From: Ginsengibacter sp963792025 | GTDB lineage: Bacteria; Bacteroidota; Bacteroidia; Chitinophagales; Chitinophagaceae | Direction of reading: 5' to 3' | DNA length: 64,000 nucleotides | NCBI GenBank assembly: GCA_963792025.1 | Contig: CAWBUS010000019.1 | Coordinates: 124,001-188,000 of the forward strand | Part shown: positions 44,628 through 53,537 of the stretch, piece by piece | Position numbering within the stretch: the stretch's first letter is position 1 | Layout of the letters: the number at the start of each line of letters is the position of its first letter | The notes under the pieces: generated by a model | Told to the model about the DNA's origin: nothing | Seen by the model: only the letters and a program-made list of their open reading frames with translations | Databases searched by the model: none | Made by a program: the position numbers and the translations under genes

Positions 44628-46232
44628 TTACAGGCCCATCACTATGGCCAGCCTACCCTCTTCAAGGTCAAGCTCTCTTTCAATTTTACGCACGATCTCC
44701 TCACTTACTTTCCCCTTGCGGTACATATCCTGCAACTGGCGGCGTTCCACATTAATAACATCAACTTCCAGTTGGGAATATTCATTGAAAATATTTTCAG
44801 GTGTCATCGTTGGTTTTAGGTTTCCAAAATAGCCGGGGGGAAGATCAGTCTTTTGAATACGCTTTAATTTATAATCGTATTTCCTTTTGATTTTTGCCCT
44901 GAATTCATCTCTTATTTTTTCGATGTTTTGATCGAGGTGGTCAATTGTGGCGTTGAGGATCGCTGTTCGTACTTCATATTCTTCGGCAACAATTGAATGT
45001 GCCTGTATTTTTAATTTCCGGGTAATCCACGGCAGTGGCAATCCTAATAACAGCAATGTGGCGAGTATTACACAAAATGTAAGATAAATAATAAGGCTGC
45101 GTGCGGGAAAGGCGCTGCCGTCCGGCAACAACATGGGTAGCGATAGCGCAGCAGCCAAGGATATTACGCCGCGGATACCTGTCCATCCAATGATGAACAT
45201 ATAACGTTTATCAAAAGGTTCCCTTTCTCTTATTCTTTTGCTCAGGTATCTTGGTAACAATACAGTAGGCACCACATAAATAAACCTGGCAATGATTACA
45301 ACAGCGCTTATGAGAATACCGTAAAAAATAAGTTGCCAGGAGGAATAGGATTTAATTCCTGCCATTATGTTTTTTAGCTGGAGGCCAATTAAAATAAAGA
45401 TGAGCCCGTTGAGAATAAATACTATTACGTCCCACACCGCATACCTGGTAATTCTTGCCTGGTGGGTAATAATTGATTCAGAGTGATAGGATAAAAACAA
45501 CCCGGTCGTTACAACGGCCAGTACGCCCGATACTTTAAAATAATCAGCAAGAAGGTAAGATGTAAATGGAACGATAAGGCTGATAGATGTCAGGATAACA
45601 CTATCAAAATTTTTCCGTCTCGATAAAAGAAATGCCAGGTACCCGATAAGAAGCCCGGTACCTACGCCGCCCGCTATTGTCCATAGAAAATTTAAACCCG
45701 CTTCCCAAAAAACAAAATTACCGGCTGTCACCGCTATAATTGCATACTTATAAGTAACCAGGCCACTCGCGTCATTGATGAGGCTTTCGCCTTCTAATAT
45801 GGCAGTGATTCGCCGTGGCAGGGGCAGCCCTTTCGTAATAGAGATGGCCGACACCGAATCAGTAGGAGAAATAATAGCACCCAATAAAAACCCTGACGGC
45901 CAACTGATACCGGGAATACAAACATGGGCAACAACACCTACTATGAAAGTCGTAAAAAAAACAAGGCCGAATGCGGCTAATAAAATATTACGTTTATATA
46001 TTTTAAAATTATACCAGTTGGTATTCCACGAAGCGTCGTATAATAAGGGTGGTAAAAAAATCAGGAAGATGATCTCCGGCCGCAGTGAAATGGCAGGCAG
46101 GCCGGGAATAAGGCTTATAATAATTCCGGAAAGCACCAATACAATAGGAAAGGGAAATTTATATTTATTACTGATTATTGCCAGTACAATTACTCCAAAT
46201 AACAGTAACGTAACTAATCCTACTTCATGCAT
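44628..46232 (-). CDS. Na+/H+ antiporter, CPA1 (NhaP-like) family
   Basis: A 534-residue cation/proton antiporter. About 12 membrane helices span residues 5-415, including the conserved FLPPLLYDASW, ISPTDSVSA (near 122-130) and EGESLINDASG (near 147) motifs with the transport Asp residues. A C-terminal cytoplasmic tail of about 115 residues (LDQNIEKIRDEFRAKIKRKY, EEIVRKIERELDLEEGRL) probably regulates. It exchanges monovalent cations for protons and serves pH and salt homeostasis. Repeats D and E flank the gene on both sides. Confidence 0.92.
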   Translation of the reverse strand: MHEVGLVTLLLFGVIVLAIISNKYKFPFPIVLVLSGIIISLIPGLPAISLRPEIIFLIFLPPLLYDASWNTNWYNFKIYKRNILLAAFGLVFFTTFIVGVVAHVCIPGISWPSGFLLGAIISPTDSVSAISITKGLPLPRRITAILEGESLINDASGLVTYKYAIIAVTAGNFVFWEAGLNFLWTIAGGVGTGLLIGYLAFLLSRRKNFDSVILTSISLIVPFTSYLLADYFKVSGVLAVVTTGLFLSYHSESIITHQARITRYAVWDVIVFILNGLIFILIGLQLKNIMAGIKSYSSWQLIFYGILISAVVIIARFIYVVPTVLLPRYLSKRIREREPFDKRYMFIIGWTGIRGVISLAAALSLPMLLPDGSAFPARSLIIYLTFCVILATLLLLGLPLPWITRKLKIQAHSIVAEEYEVRTAILNATIDHLDQNIEKIRDEFRAKIKRKYDYKLKRIQKTDLPPGYFGNLKPTMTPENIFNEYSQLEVDVINVERRQLQDMYRKGKVSEEIVRKIERELDLEEGRLAIVMGL

Positions 46233-46350
46233 GGGTTAAAATTATTTACCAAACTTTTTTAAAAGATAACCAATTTTTAAAATTCGGGGTTCAATACAGC
46301 ATCTTACAAATGATTTATTACAACATTACAAGGCACACTACAAACCCCCG

Positions 46351-46490
46351 GCTATACTTAGTGTGTTCATAACCGTTAGTTTCGCTGTCCTTAGTACCTA
46401 AGGACAGCAGTCCCTAATTATTTAAATGTTGTACAAGATATCGCGGGAAGAGGGCTTTTTTTTAAATATTCTCAACACAGCATGGGGTAA
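46351..46490 (+). repeat. Dispersed intergenic repeat, full copy E
   Basis: Complete copy. The centre is a perfect 10-base hairpin, CTGTCCTTAG-TAC-CTAAGGACAG at 46385-46407. It ends with ATTCTCAACACAGCATGGGG-TAA, which runs directly into a duplicated gene 3' end at 46487. Confidence 0.82.
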
Positions 46491-46585
46491 TGTTGGCTTT
46501 ATTTTTTTCCACGCGACCAACCGCTACCGCCATTACTAATGATTGCAATGTCAGCGATGCCGACGTAATGGACGATGCAACGTAA
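46487..46585 (+). pseudogene. Paralogous 3' end of the 155-residue membrane protein gene
   Basis: 33 codons ending at TAA 46583-46585 match the end of the gene at 40042-40509 (ITNDCNVSDAD then MDDAT instead of IDDAT), about 90% identical over 107 bases at 46487-46593. Several differences are silent. The upstream part is absent: the sequence switches at the shared GTAATGTTGG from repeat E into the gene. Repeat F follows, as repeat A follows the full gene. Confidence 0.75.
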
Positions 46586-46605
46586 TGTCCCGCGAACGTA
46601 CCCCT

Positions 46606-46718
46606 GCTACACTTAGTATACCCCTAAGGACAGCTTTCCCTGATTGTTGAAATTTTCGTGTATGCCTGGTAGTTATGTACTTTATTATTTCATACATTCT
46701 GGTATAGCATGGGGTAGC
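46606..46718 (+). repeat. Dispersed intergenic repeat, diverged copy F
   Basis: Begins CTACACTTAGTATACCCCTA, continues AGGACAGCTTTCCCTGATTG and ends ACATTCTGGTATAGCATGGG. The left block is shortened and the segment between the blocks is different from copies A and E. Confidence 0.65.
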
Positions 46719-46892
46719 AGGCAGGAGGGCCACAACAAATTGCTATGGCAAACTTCCAATAAGGTAAACACCAACTCATTTGTGATGGGGGGAAGCAGCG
46801 ATGGTACAAACTTGGATGGTAGACGGCGGATTGTGACCTGGGGTATTTTTAAAACTAATCCAAGATGATTCAGGGCGATAGCTATAATATGG

Positions 46893-47813
46893 CTAACTAA
46901 GATTTTTAAAAGAAGTTGGCGAATAACGGGTGACGGAACGAAACTGCCTGCTGAAAGAAAAAATATTCGGATAATTAAGATGGGCTGCCACGTCTGAAAC
47001 GGACATCTCTTTATGCTTCAATAGCATTTTTGCCCTGTTTATTTTTAGATATATCTGGTACTGGTGTGGTGTAGTGTTGAATACCTGTTTGAAACTTTTA
47101 ATTAAAAAATATTTGGAAAGACAACATTCTTTTGCAATGAAATTCAAATCTACATTTTGCAGGCAATTGTCTTCTATCATCTCTTTTGCCACCAACACAC
47201 GTTTTAAGATTTCCTGTCTTGTAGAGAATTTCACCTTATTGATAGTATACATGTGCCTGGAAATATTATGCTGAAACTGCAGCAGGTTTTCAGAAATGGC
47301 ATAATAGTAACCTTCATCTAATTCTCCATCACTCAAAGAATTATTCAACCTGGTGAACTGCTTTTTTAGAAAATCAGTAAAGAAATTATTCCTGATAATC
47401 CCATCGTAAAACAAAGGAGCAGCAAATATTTTACCGGGCGTTACCAATAGATCTTTCGACCATGTTTTATTTACTTCCAGTACTTCAGCTACAATTGCCG
47501 GCGTTAGGAATATCGACATTCCCCAATTGACCTCATGTAAATTTCTTCCTGTTCCACATTCAGATAATACTTCGCTACCATTATTTACAATAAGGCAATG
47601 CCCGTTTAACAGTTTATTATTAACACCATTTACCTTGTAACGCTCAATGCCATCAACTACATATTTTATTGAAAGAAGAGACGTATAGGAAAACGGTGCC
47701 AGGTAATTAAGACGTGAGATATATACCTGGTTGTTACACCGGTTTAAATCAAGCGCATCCTTTGTGCTGTCATTTAAGACACTCGCCTTTCCGGCAAAAG
47801 TTTCGTCTTTCAT
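46893..47813 (-). CDS. AraC family transcriptional regulator
   Basis: A 306-residue regulator. Residues 20-180 are an AraC-type sensory domain (SYTSLLSIKYVVDGIERYKV, LNGHCLIVNNGSEVLSE); residues 205-303 have two helix-turn-helix motifs (VDLNFIAKECCLSKYFLIKS, SVSDVAAHLNYPNIFSFSRQ) and the RSVTRYSPTSFK ending. Direct neighbour on the same strand, 93 bases upstream, is an outer-membrane receptor, which it may control. Inducer not known. Confidence 0.9.
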   Translation of the reverse strand: MKDETFAGKASVLNDSTKDALDLNRCNNQVYISRLNYLAPFSYTSLLSIKYVVDGIERYKVNGVNNKLLNGHCLIVNNGSEVLSECGTGRNLHEVNWGMSIFLTPAIVAEVLEVNKTWSKDLLVTPGKIFAAPLFYDGIIRNNFFTDFLKKQFTRLNNSLSDGELDEGYYYAISENLLQFQHNISRHMYTINKVKFSTRQEILKRVLVAKEMIEDNCLQNVDLNFIAKECCLSKYFLIKSFKQVFNTTPHQYQIYLKINRAKMLLKHKEMSVSDVAAHLNYPNIFSFSRQFRSVTRYSPTSFKNLS

Positions 47814-47906
47814 ATACCGAAAAGAACGAAATTATACCGGCCGGTCAATTGGATTTATGTAAGCGGGACTTTTAAAGGATGAACAGCCGGTAACCGAAAC
47901 AAATTG

Positions 47907-50336
47907 TCAACCACCGTTTTGAGCTCTTCTTATTTCTTCGTCTGCTGCCCTCTCCGAACGATGATTTGATTTTACATTTTTGCCGAAGTTGTAACTGAGT
48001 GAAATGGTTCCCATTCGCGAATCCCTCACTTCTTTGAAATATTCGTTGGACAATTGGAACTGCGTAAGACCCTCCATTATTTGCGTGTGAAAGATATCCC
48101 GCACACCCGCCTTCACGCTTAACTTATTTTTAAAAATGTTTTTCGAAACGGCCGCGCCCAATTGCCCGGCAGGTTGCAGCACTTCCTGGATATCTGCCTG
48201 GCTTCGCGAATTATAATAACCTGAAATTTCTGCAGTCCAATCTCCGAAATGAAATTGATTGTTGATATTAAGACTGGCCTGGAAAATACTTGCATGAATC
48301 GGGTAAACCACTTCGCCTTTGATTAGTTTATTATCGATAGAAACAGCAGTAGTAACATTCCACCATTTCACGGGATTGAGTTGTAAACTTACTGAAGCGC
48401 CTAAATCAATAGCTGAACCGACATTTCCCTCTGTATAAATTACCAGCCCATCAGGGTTGGAGTAAAACAGTTGCGAAAAATAATTGTTCGTTTTGCTGAA
48501 TTGAATTTCAGATACCAGCATCCCTTTATAATTGTGAGAGAGGGAAGCTGACCACGTAAACTGCGGGAGGAATGAAGGATTGCCAATCTGGTAAGTATAT
48601 TTATTGATGATGAATACAAAGGGGTTGAGTTTTTGGTAAGGAGGCCGGTCAATTCTGCGGTCAACTGTTAAAGAAAGTTCATTGGAAGAATCAATAGTGT
48701 AGGTAAAATTTATGTTTGGAAAAAGACTGCTGTATTTCTTTTTAATCACCGTATCTTTTATAACGGCGTTTCCTAACTGATGTCCGTTGTAATTTGTAAA
48801 CTCCAGTCGTAAGCCGCCTGCCATATTCCATTTATCGGTTTTTATTGTTGCGGTTGAATAGAGTGCATGGTTTGTTTCTGCATAAATAAAATGATTAGAC
48901 TTTTCGAGATCATCTTTAAATCCTGAACCATCGTTGTACGTGTACGCGACAAGGTTATCTGTACTGATATGAGAAGATTTCCAGCCGGCTTCATAGCTTA
49001 TTTTATCATTTATTTTTTTATCGAAATCAGATTTTGCTGAAATGATGTGCAGGCTGCCCGGCATATTACCCAGGTAGGTTTGTGTTGATCCGGCTGAAGG
49101 ATCTGTATTTTCAAACGAGGAGGTGCCTCCGTTTTTATATCCAAGCAAATCTGCATCAATATCCCATTCCGTGTTTTTAGAAAAGGTTTTATGGAAGTTA
49201 AGGCTGATGCCTTTATTCTTCAAGTTGGTAAAATAACCAAGCGCCGTCGAACTGGATGAATCGATTACATTTTGATTATTTCCCCAGGTGGCAATGCTGC
49301 TTCCATGAGAAGAGAGGGATGAAAATATTCCGTTCAATGTAATACCTAAAGACGCTGTAGGGCTGATGGTATAATCAACTCCTGTGCGGATGGTATGCGT
49401 ATATCCTTTGGTAAACATATAGAAATCCTGCACCAACACCGATTGCACCGTTATATTATCCTGTTCTAAATATTTCCTGTATGCATATAATGAAACGTAC
49501 GTACCAAACTTGATTAAATTATAATTGACAAAAAAATTGACAGCTCCTTTATGAAAATTAAAATTTAAGCTGCTATTACTCCGGGGAAATCTTGCCTGCG
49601 CATACGTACTAACGATACTACCGTAGACGCCCTGCTTTTTTGATTTTTTTGTTTTTATGTTTATTATCCCCGCATTGCCTTCGGCTTCATATTTCGCAGA
49701 TGGATGTTCGATAATTTCAATCTCACTAACCTGGTCAGAAGAAAGGCCGCTGAGATAAGTTGATAGTGCTGTGCCGCCAAGGTACGTTTGTTTACCATCT
49801 ACAAGAATCAACACGCCGGGCTTACCTTTCAAAGCAATGTTACCATTGCGATCAATTGATACGCCGGGAAGTTTCTCCAAAGCCTCCAATACAGAAGTGC
49901 CGATACTGGTAAGGCTTGCTTCCATGTTAATTACCGTTTTGTTTGCCTGCAATTCTATAAATGGTTTACGCGATTGAACGGTAACTTCTTTAAGATATCC
50001 CGAAAGGGAATCCAATAGTATGGATACTTCCATAGTCCCGCTTTTTGTTATGAAGAAAGGTTCAGCAGAAATGAAATTGGTATAGCCAACGCAACTTGCT
50101 TTAATCAAATATTTACCCGGATTTATTTTTGTAAAAAAGGCAAGACCAGCTGAATCACTCACCTGGATTTTAACAACTGTTGAATCAGGCTGCTTCAATA
50201 ACATGACAGTTACTTTATCTAACGCTTTTTTGCTGTTGGTTGAAACAATCACTTTTAAAGAACCTGTGGAATCCGTTTGAGCCATTCCCATTTTACCTAA
50301 ACTAAAAGCTACAAGTATCGGCAGGTATTTTTTCAT
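47907..50336 (-). CDS. Outer-membrane beta-barrel receptor-like protein with carboxypeptidase-like domain
   Basis: An 809-residue protein: signal peptide, carboxypeptidase-regulatory-like domain (about 25-110), a plug (about 130-235, with LPGVSIDRNGNIALKGKPGV and EIIEHPSAKYEAEGNAGIIN), then an OMP_b-brl_3-type barrel. TonB-dependent uptake is possible, but this subclass often lacks a clear TonB box. The last 12 residues are charged and end in NGG rather than the usual aromatic. The AraC regulator lies downstream. The role is inferred only from the fold. Confidence 0.88.
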   Translation of the reverse strand: MKKYLPILVAFSLGKMGMAQTDSTGSLKVIVSTNSKKALDKVTVMLLKQPDSTVVKIQVSDSAGLAFFTKINPGKYLIKASCVGYTNFISAEPFFITKSGTMEVSILLDSLSGYLKEVTVQSRKPFIELQANKTVINMEASLTSIGTSVLEALEKLPGVSIDRNGNIALKGKPGVLILVDGKQTYLGGTALSTYLSGLSSDQVSEIEIIEHPSAKYEAEGNAGIINIKTKKSKKQGVYGSIVSTYAQARFPRSNSSLNFNFHKGAVNFFVNYNLIKFGTYVSLYAYRKYLEQDNITVQSVLVQDFYMFTKGYTHTIRTGVDYTISPTASLGITLNGIFSSLSSHGSSIATWGNNQNVIDSSSSTALGYFTNLKNKGISLNFHKTFSKNTEWDIDADLLGYKNGGTSSFENTDPSAGSTQTYLGNMPGSLHIISAKSDFDKKINDKISYEAGWKSSHISTDNLVAYTYNDGSGFKDDLEKSNHFIYAETNHALYSTATIKTDKWNMAGGLRLEFTNYNGHQLGNAVIKDTVIKKKYSSLFPNINFTYTIDSSNELSLTVDRRIDRPPYQKLNPFVFIINKYTYQIGNPSFLPQFTWSASLSHNYKGMLVSEIQFSKTNNYFSQLFYSNPDGLVIYTEGNVGSAIDLGASVSLQLNPVKWWNVTTAVSIDNKLIKGEVVYPIHASIFQASLNINNQFHFGDWTAEISGYYNSRSQADIQEVLQPAGQLGAAVSKNIFKNKLSVKAGVRDIFHTQIMEGLTQFQLSNEYFKEVRDSRMGTISLSYNFGKNVKSNHRSERAADEEIRRAQNGG

Positions 50337-50744
50337 AACTATACGGGCAAGACCAACGCTCTTTTTTATTTTCGGAAAAATAATAAGATGCGTTGAATTA
50401 AATCTTTTTTATAAAGGCTAAAAAATACCAGCCATCAAATAAGCAATATTTGATAAAGGGAATGACTCAATTAAAATACAACCAGTGAAAAATATTGTTC
50501 CTATTCAGGAAGAAACCAGGATCATGCATTTTAATGACTCGTTCTAAACCGCTTGCTTTACATTCTGGAATGTCAGGTGAGGATACCCGCCAGGAAGGGG
50601 GCGTTCGCACTTGCCCGCTCCTCATTCTTGCGCCAATGCAAACTTATTTTACATTACTAGACTAATTGAGGTCTTTGCACAACTGCCAATTCTTATGAAC
50701 TATTGAAAAGTTTTTGTTTATTTGGTAATATTTAATCTTTTATA
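50337..50744. other. Divergent intergenic region with short repeat
   Basis: A 408-base gap between the receptor start and the next plus-strand gene. At 50566-50596 is a copy of the short repeat GTCAGGTGAGGATACCCGCC. No other structure is obvious; promoters in both directions are expected here. Confidence 0.45.
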
Positions 50745-51368
50745 ATGAAATTAAAAATCAGCATCACCTTAATTGTACTAACTAACCTGTTGGCCGTGGA
50801 TGTCGCTATTGCCCAGATGCCGAACTACATGCCGGCAGTGCAGCAGAATTTTATGAACATGCAATTCAATAATTTTATGATGCAATCAATGAATTTTGCT
50901 TACAGGAATGCAAAGGTCGAAAAGCACAGTTTTATTGTTGTGTTACCCAACGATTCTTCAATATATATTTTTGGTAAAATTAATTCAGATTCAAGCCTGC
51001 AATACCTCCGGTGGGAAGATAAATCGGTGCGCAGAAAAGACACAGCCCGATTTAAGCGGATATATCCTTATCAAACAAAATCTATAATTCGTACCGATAG
51101 GAACTCGGTACAGTTTACAGGTATTGCAACGGACACGTGCTGGTTGTTTAAGGCTGTGGCCGGTACAATAAACGGCTACTCCCCCGTAGCCGATGAGGAC
51201 TTAACCAAGGGCTACATCAGGTACATTCAAAAAAATAACGGACCCTTACTCGAATTGAATGCTGACAATCTCAGGGATATGCTACAGGATAACGATAAGG
51301 CGCTTAACTTTTTTAAAAGAAAAAAATATGATAAAGCGATATCAGTATATAACAAAGAAAATAATTAA
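50745..51368 (+). CDS. Secreted protein of unknown function
   Basis: A 207-residue protein with a signal peptide (to about residue 23, VDVAIAQ) followed by a Met/Asn/Gln-rich segment (MPAVQQNFMNMQFNNFMMQS), then a globular region (SFIVVLPNDSSIYIFGKINS, DEDLTKGYIRYIQKNNGP). No domain recognised. Downstream at 51421 the right end of the dispersed repeat is found, directly before the 3' end of the convergent gene. Confidence 0.7.
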   Translation: MKLKISITLIVLTNLLAVDVAIAQMPNYMPAVQQNFMNMQFNNFMMQSMNFAYRNAKVEKHSFIVVLPNDSSIYIFGKINSDSSLQYLRWEDKSVRRKDTARFKRIYPYQTKSIIRTDRNSVQFTGIATDTCWLFKAVAGTINGYSPVADEDLTKGYIRYIQKNNGPLLELNADNLRDMLQDNDKALNFFKRKKYDKAISVYNKENN

Positions 51369-51420
51369 CGGATGTACCCTGTAGATGTCCTCATTTACAA
51401 ACTGAGTACCAAAATCCCAA

Positions 51421-51455
51421 CTATTGAAACATTCTCAGGACAGCCTCGGGGTAAA
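51421..51455 (+). repeat. Terminal block of the dispersed repeat (copy J)
   Basis: CTATTGAAACATTCTCAGGA and CAGCCTCGGGGTAAAA match the last 35 bases of the family (compare 40672-40700). It lies between two convergent genes, four bases from the stop of the minus-strand one. Confidence 0.6.
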
Positions 51456-51458
51456 ATC

Positions 51459-51929
51459 TTAAAGGCTCAGTAGGATTATTACAGCAATTGCTGCAAAGCC
51501 TATAAAGCCAAACCAGATCCACTTGATTAATTCTCTTTCGTCGTCTTTCAAAAAAATATAGCCAACGATAAGCGCCAGCGGCCCAAACAGAAGGCCCTTT
51601 ATTAGCCAACTTATTTTTTCCAAAGTGCCTGGTCCATCTCCATCATCATAAGCTTTCAGCATCAGCTTCATGCGCCTTTGAGAAGCTCTGAAAGAAAGTC
51701 TTTCAAAAAAATTTAATTTCTTTCCTCTCAATTTTCCATATTGCTCCACAGTCATGTTTACGAAAACTCTCATTTGAGCGATCCTCACCTGATCTTTCGC
51801 GGAAAGGTGATCACCATCGGCAGTAACGCTACCTGCGGCCACTACCGGAGATATAGCAAACGTATTGTTGCTGATAAAATGTAAGAAGAAAATGGTAATA
51901 AGGGAGAAAATTACCTTTTGAAACTTCAT
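51459..51929 (-). CDS. Signal-peptide protein with two C-terminal membrane helices
   Basis: A 156-residue protein with an N-terminal signal (VIFSLITIFFLHFISNNTFA), a basic amphipathic middle (GKLRGKKLNFFERLSFRASQ) and two hydrophobic helices (GLLFGPLALIVGYIFL, WIWFGFIGFAAIAVIILLSL). This layout is common in small Bacteroidota proteins without assigned function. It lies convergent to 50745-51368. No catalytic motif. Confidence 0.7.
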   Translation of the reverse strand: MKFQKVIFSLITIFFLHFISNNTFAISPVVAAGSVTADGDHLSAKDQVRIAQMRVFVNMTVEQYGKLRGKKLNFFERLSFRASQRRMKLMLKAYDDGDGPGTLEKISWLIKGLLFGPLALIVGYIFLKDDERELIKWIWFGFIGFAAIAVIILLSL

Positions 51930-52222
51930 GTTAGTTTGGTTTTATGTGGTTACTTAAGGAGGTTAATGCTATTTATTAGTTATTAACGCTACAATGATAA
52001 AACTTATTTTGATTCTGTTGCACCGCCTTTTTAAAAATAAACTATTTGCTCCTTCCTGCCCGCGAATATCTCCCGCGCTCTAATTGCCCGGCCCTTGCTC
52101 TTGCCCCTCTTTACCTCTTTTATCGCAAGCGTCCGTGGAGGTTTCAACTCCTCCCATTAACTGCATTAGGTTTTGAATTAAATAAAGCCTATTTTAACTC
52201 GTAATAAAGCCAAATAACTGCC

Positions 52223-53296
52223 ATGCCGAGATATTATAGCTTACTATGTATCATTATTATTATTGCACAGGGATGCAATACTGCAAAGCGTAAAGTAACT
52301 AAAGAGGAAGCGATTGCATTCGCACACTCACTTGAACATGAAGTGGCGACCCGTAACCCCCATGCGTTTGACCAGGTATTTGATGAAGATGCATTTGTAA
52401 AAAGAGTAATGGAAGCGGGTAATGGTAAGCTTGCGGACAAAGACCGCGAGGCAATAGTAATATCATTAAAGCAAAGCAAAATAGGTGAGGAAATTGTAGA
52501 AGCAGCACGATCCGGAACTTATGAATTGGTGAAAGTGTACGAAAAGAATGACACGCAGCATCTGCTGTTCAGGCTGTACGGTAGTGGAGGTATCAATTAT
52601 CATGATATGCTGTTGGTAAACGCAGGCAAAGATGTGAAAGTAGCCGATATGTACATCTATTATTCTTCAGAGAATTTCAGCAAAACGATCGCTGATCTTT
52701 TATCACAATTTTTGAATTATTCTAATCTAAACTCTGAGATGATGAATACCATTAAAGAAATGAAAAAATCTCAAACGAACGAGGAATATGAAACAGCGCT
52801 ATCTTATTATAACCAGCTGCCCGATACATTAAAAAAGTCAAAAGCTTTTCAACTGGTTCATTTGATAATCACTTCAAAAATTAATGATAGTGATTATGAG
52901 AAAGCCCTTGATGAATTCAGCACCCTTTACCCGCATGAACCCGGCATGAACCTGCAGGCAATTGACATTCACATTACCCATAAACAATATGATAAAGCCG
53001 GCAATGATGTTAATCGCCTGGATAGCTTTATTAATAAGGACACTTTTCTTGATTATTACCGTGCTCTTATTTACAAGCAGCAAAATGATACGGCAAAAAT
53101 GATGACATGCCTGACTAATCTTTACAGAAACTTTCCATCGTTTGGCGAAGGGATAATAGAACTGATGGCAGCCTATGCCCGCGAAGGAGATATTGCTAAA
53201 GCAAAGAAATTAGTAGCGGTTTACCGAAACAATACAAAACTTAATCAAAAGCGGCTTGACCTTGTTCTTACTGCTTATCCCCAGGTAAGTAATTAA
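52223..53296 (+). CDS. Lipoprotein with TPR-like helical repeats
   Basis: A 357-residue lipoprotein (signal YYSLLCIIIIIAQGC, Cys18). The mature protein starts with an alpha/beta domain (residues 25-160, LEHEVATRNPHAFDQVFDED) and then helical repeats from about 180 (EYETALSYYNQLPDTLKKSK, DYEKALDEFSTLYPHEPGMN, QYDKAGNDVNRLDSFINKDT) resembling TPR units. Probably a periplasmic protein-binding lipoprotein. Intact. The repeat copy G begins 82 bases after the stop. Confidence 0.75.
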   Translation: MPRYYSLLCIIIIIAQGCNTAKRKVTKEEAIAFAHSLEHEVATRNPHAFDQVFDEDAFVKRVMEAGNGKLADKDREAIVISLKQSKIGEEIVEAARSGTYELVKVYEKNDTQHLLFRLYGSGGINYHDMLLVNAGKDVKVADMYIYYSSENFSKTIADLLSQFLNYSNLNSEMMNTIKEMKKSQTNEEYETALSYYNQLPDTLKKSKAFQLVHLIITSKINDSDYEKALDEFSTLYPHEPGMNLQAIDIHITHKQYDKAGNDVNRLDSFINKDTFLDYYRALIYKQQNDTAKMMTCLTNLYRNFPSFGEGIIELMAAYAREGDIAKAKKLVAVYRNNTKLNQKRLDLVLTAYPQVSN

Positions 53297-53378
53297 ATAA
53301 TAATTTCCAGGTAAGATCTTCGTCCTCTCTACTCCAAGCCCTTGTGTTGTTGCAGGACATGGGTGCGTAGGTGCCAGG

Positions 53379-53537
53379 CTATACTTAGTGTGCTCATAGC
53401 CGTTAGTTGCGTTACGAACATTAAAATCCAGTACAAAAATTCAATCTTAATGAACGTGCATTAGCGGTCAAATATTTTATAACCCCAGCTACCCTGAGTC
53501 TGCTTCCAACCGTAAGTAGCGCTGTCCTTAGTTATTT
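53379..53537 (+). repeat. Dispersed intergenic repeat copy G, target of IS insertion
   Basis: ATACTTAGTGTGCTCATAGC with CGTTAGTTGCGTTACGAACA and AAATTCAATCTTAATGAACG, then a second partial left block (CTGAGTCTGCTTCCAACCGT), ending GTCCTTAGTTATTT. The rest of the right block (ATTTAAACATTCTCCGGATA) continues at 54997, after the IS element. Confidence 0.72.

Noticed and set aside
39906..53537. Dispersed repeat copies as integron attC sites
   Set aside because: The conserved GTTAGTTG does not match the GTTRRRY core, there is no matching inverse core at the other end, genes occur in both orientations, and no integron integrase is in the window. A cassette-like history remains possible, but an attC call is not supported.
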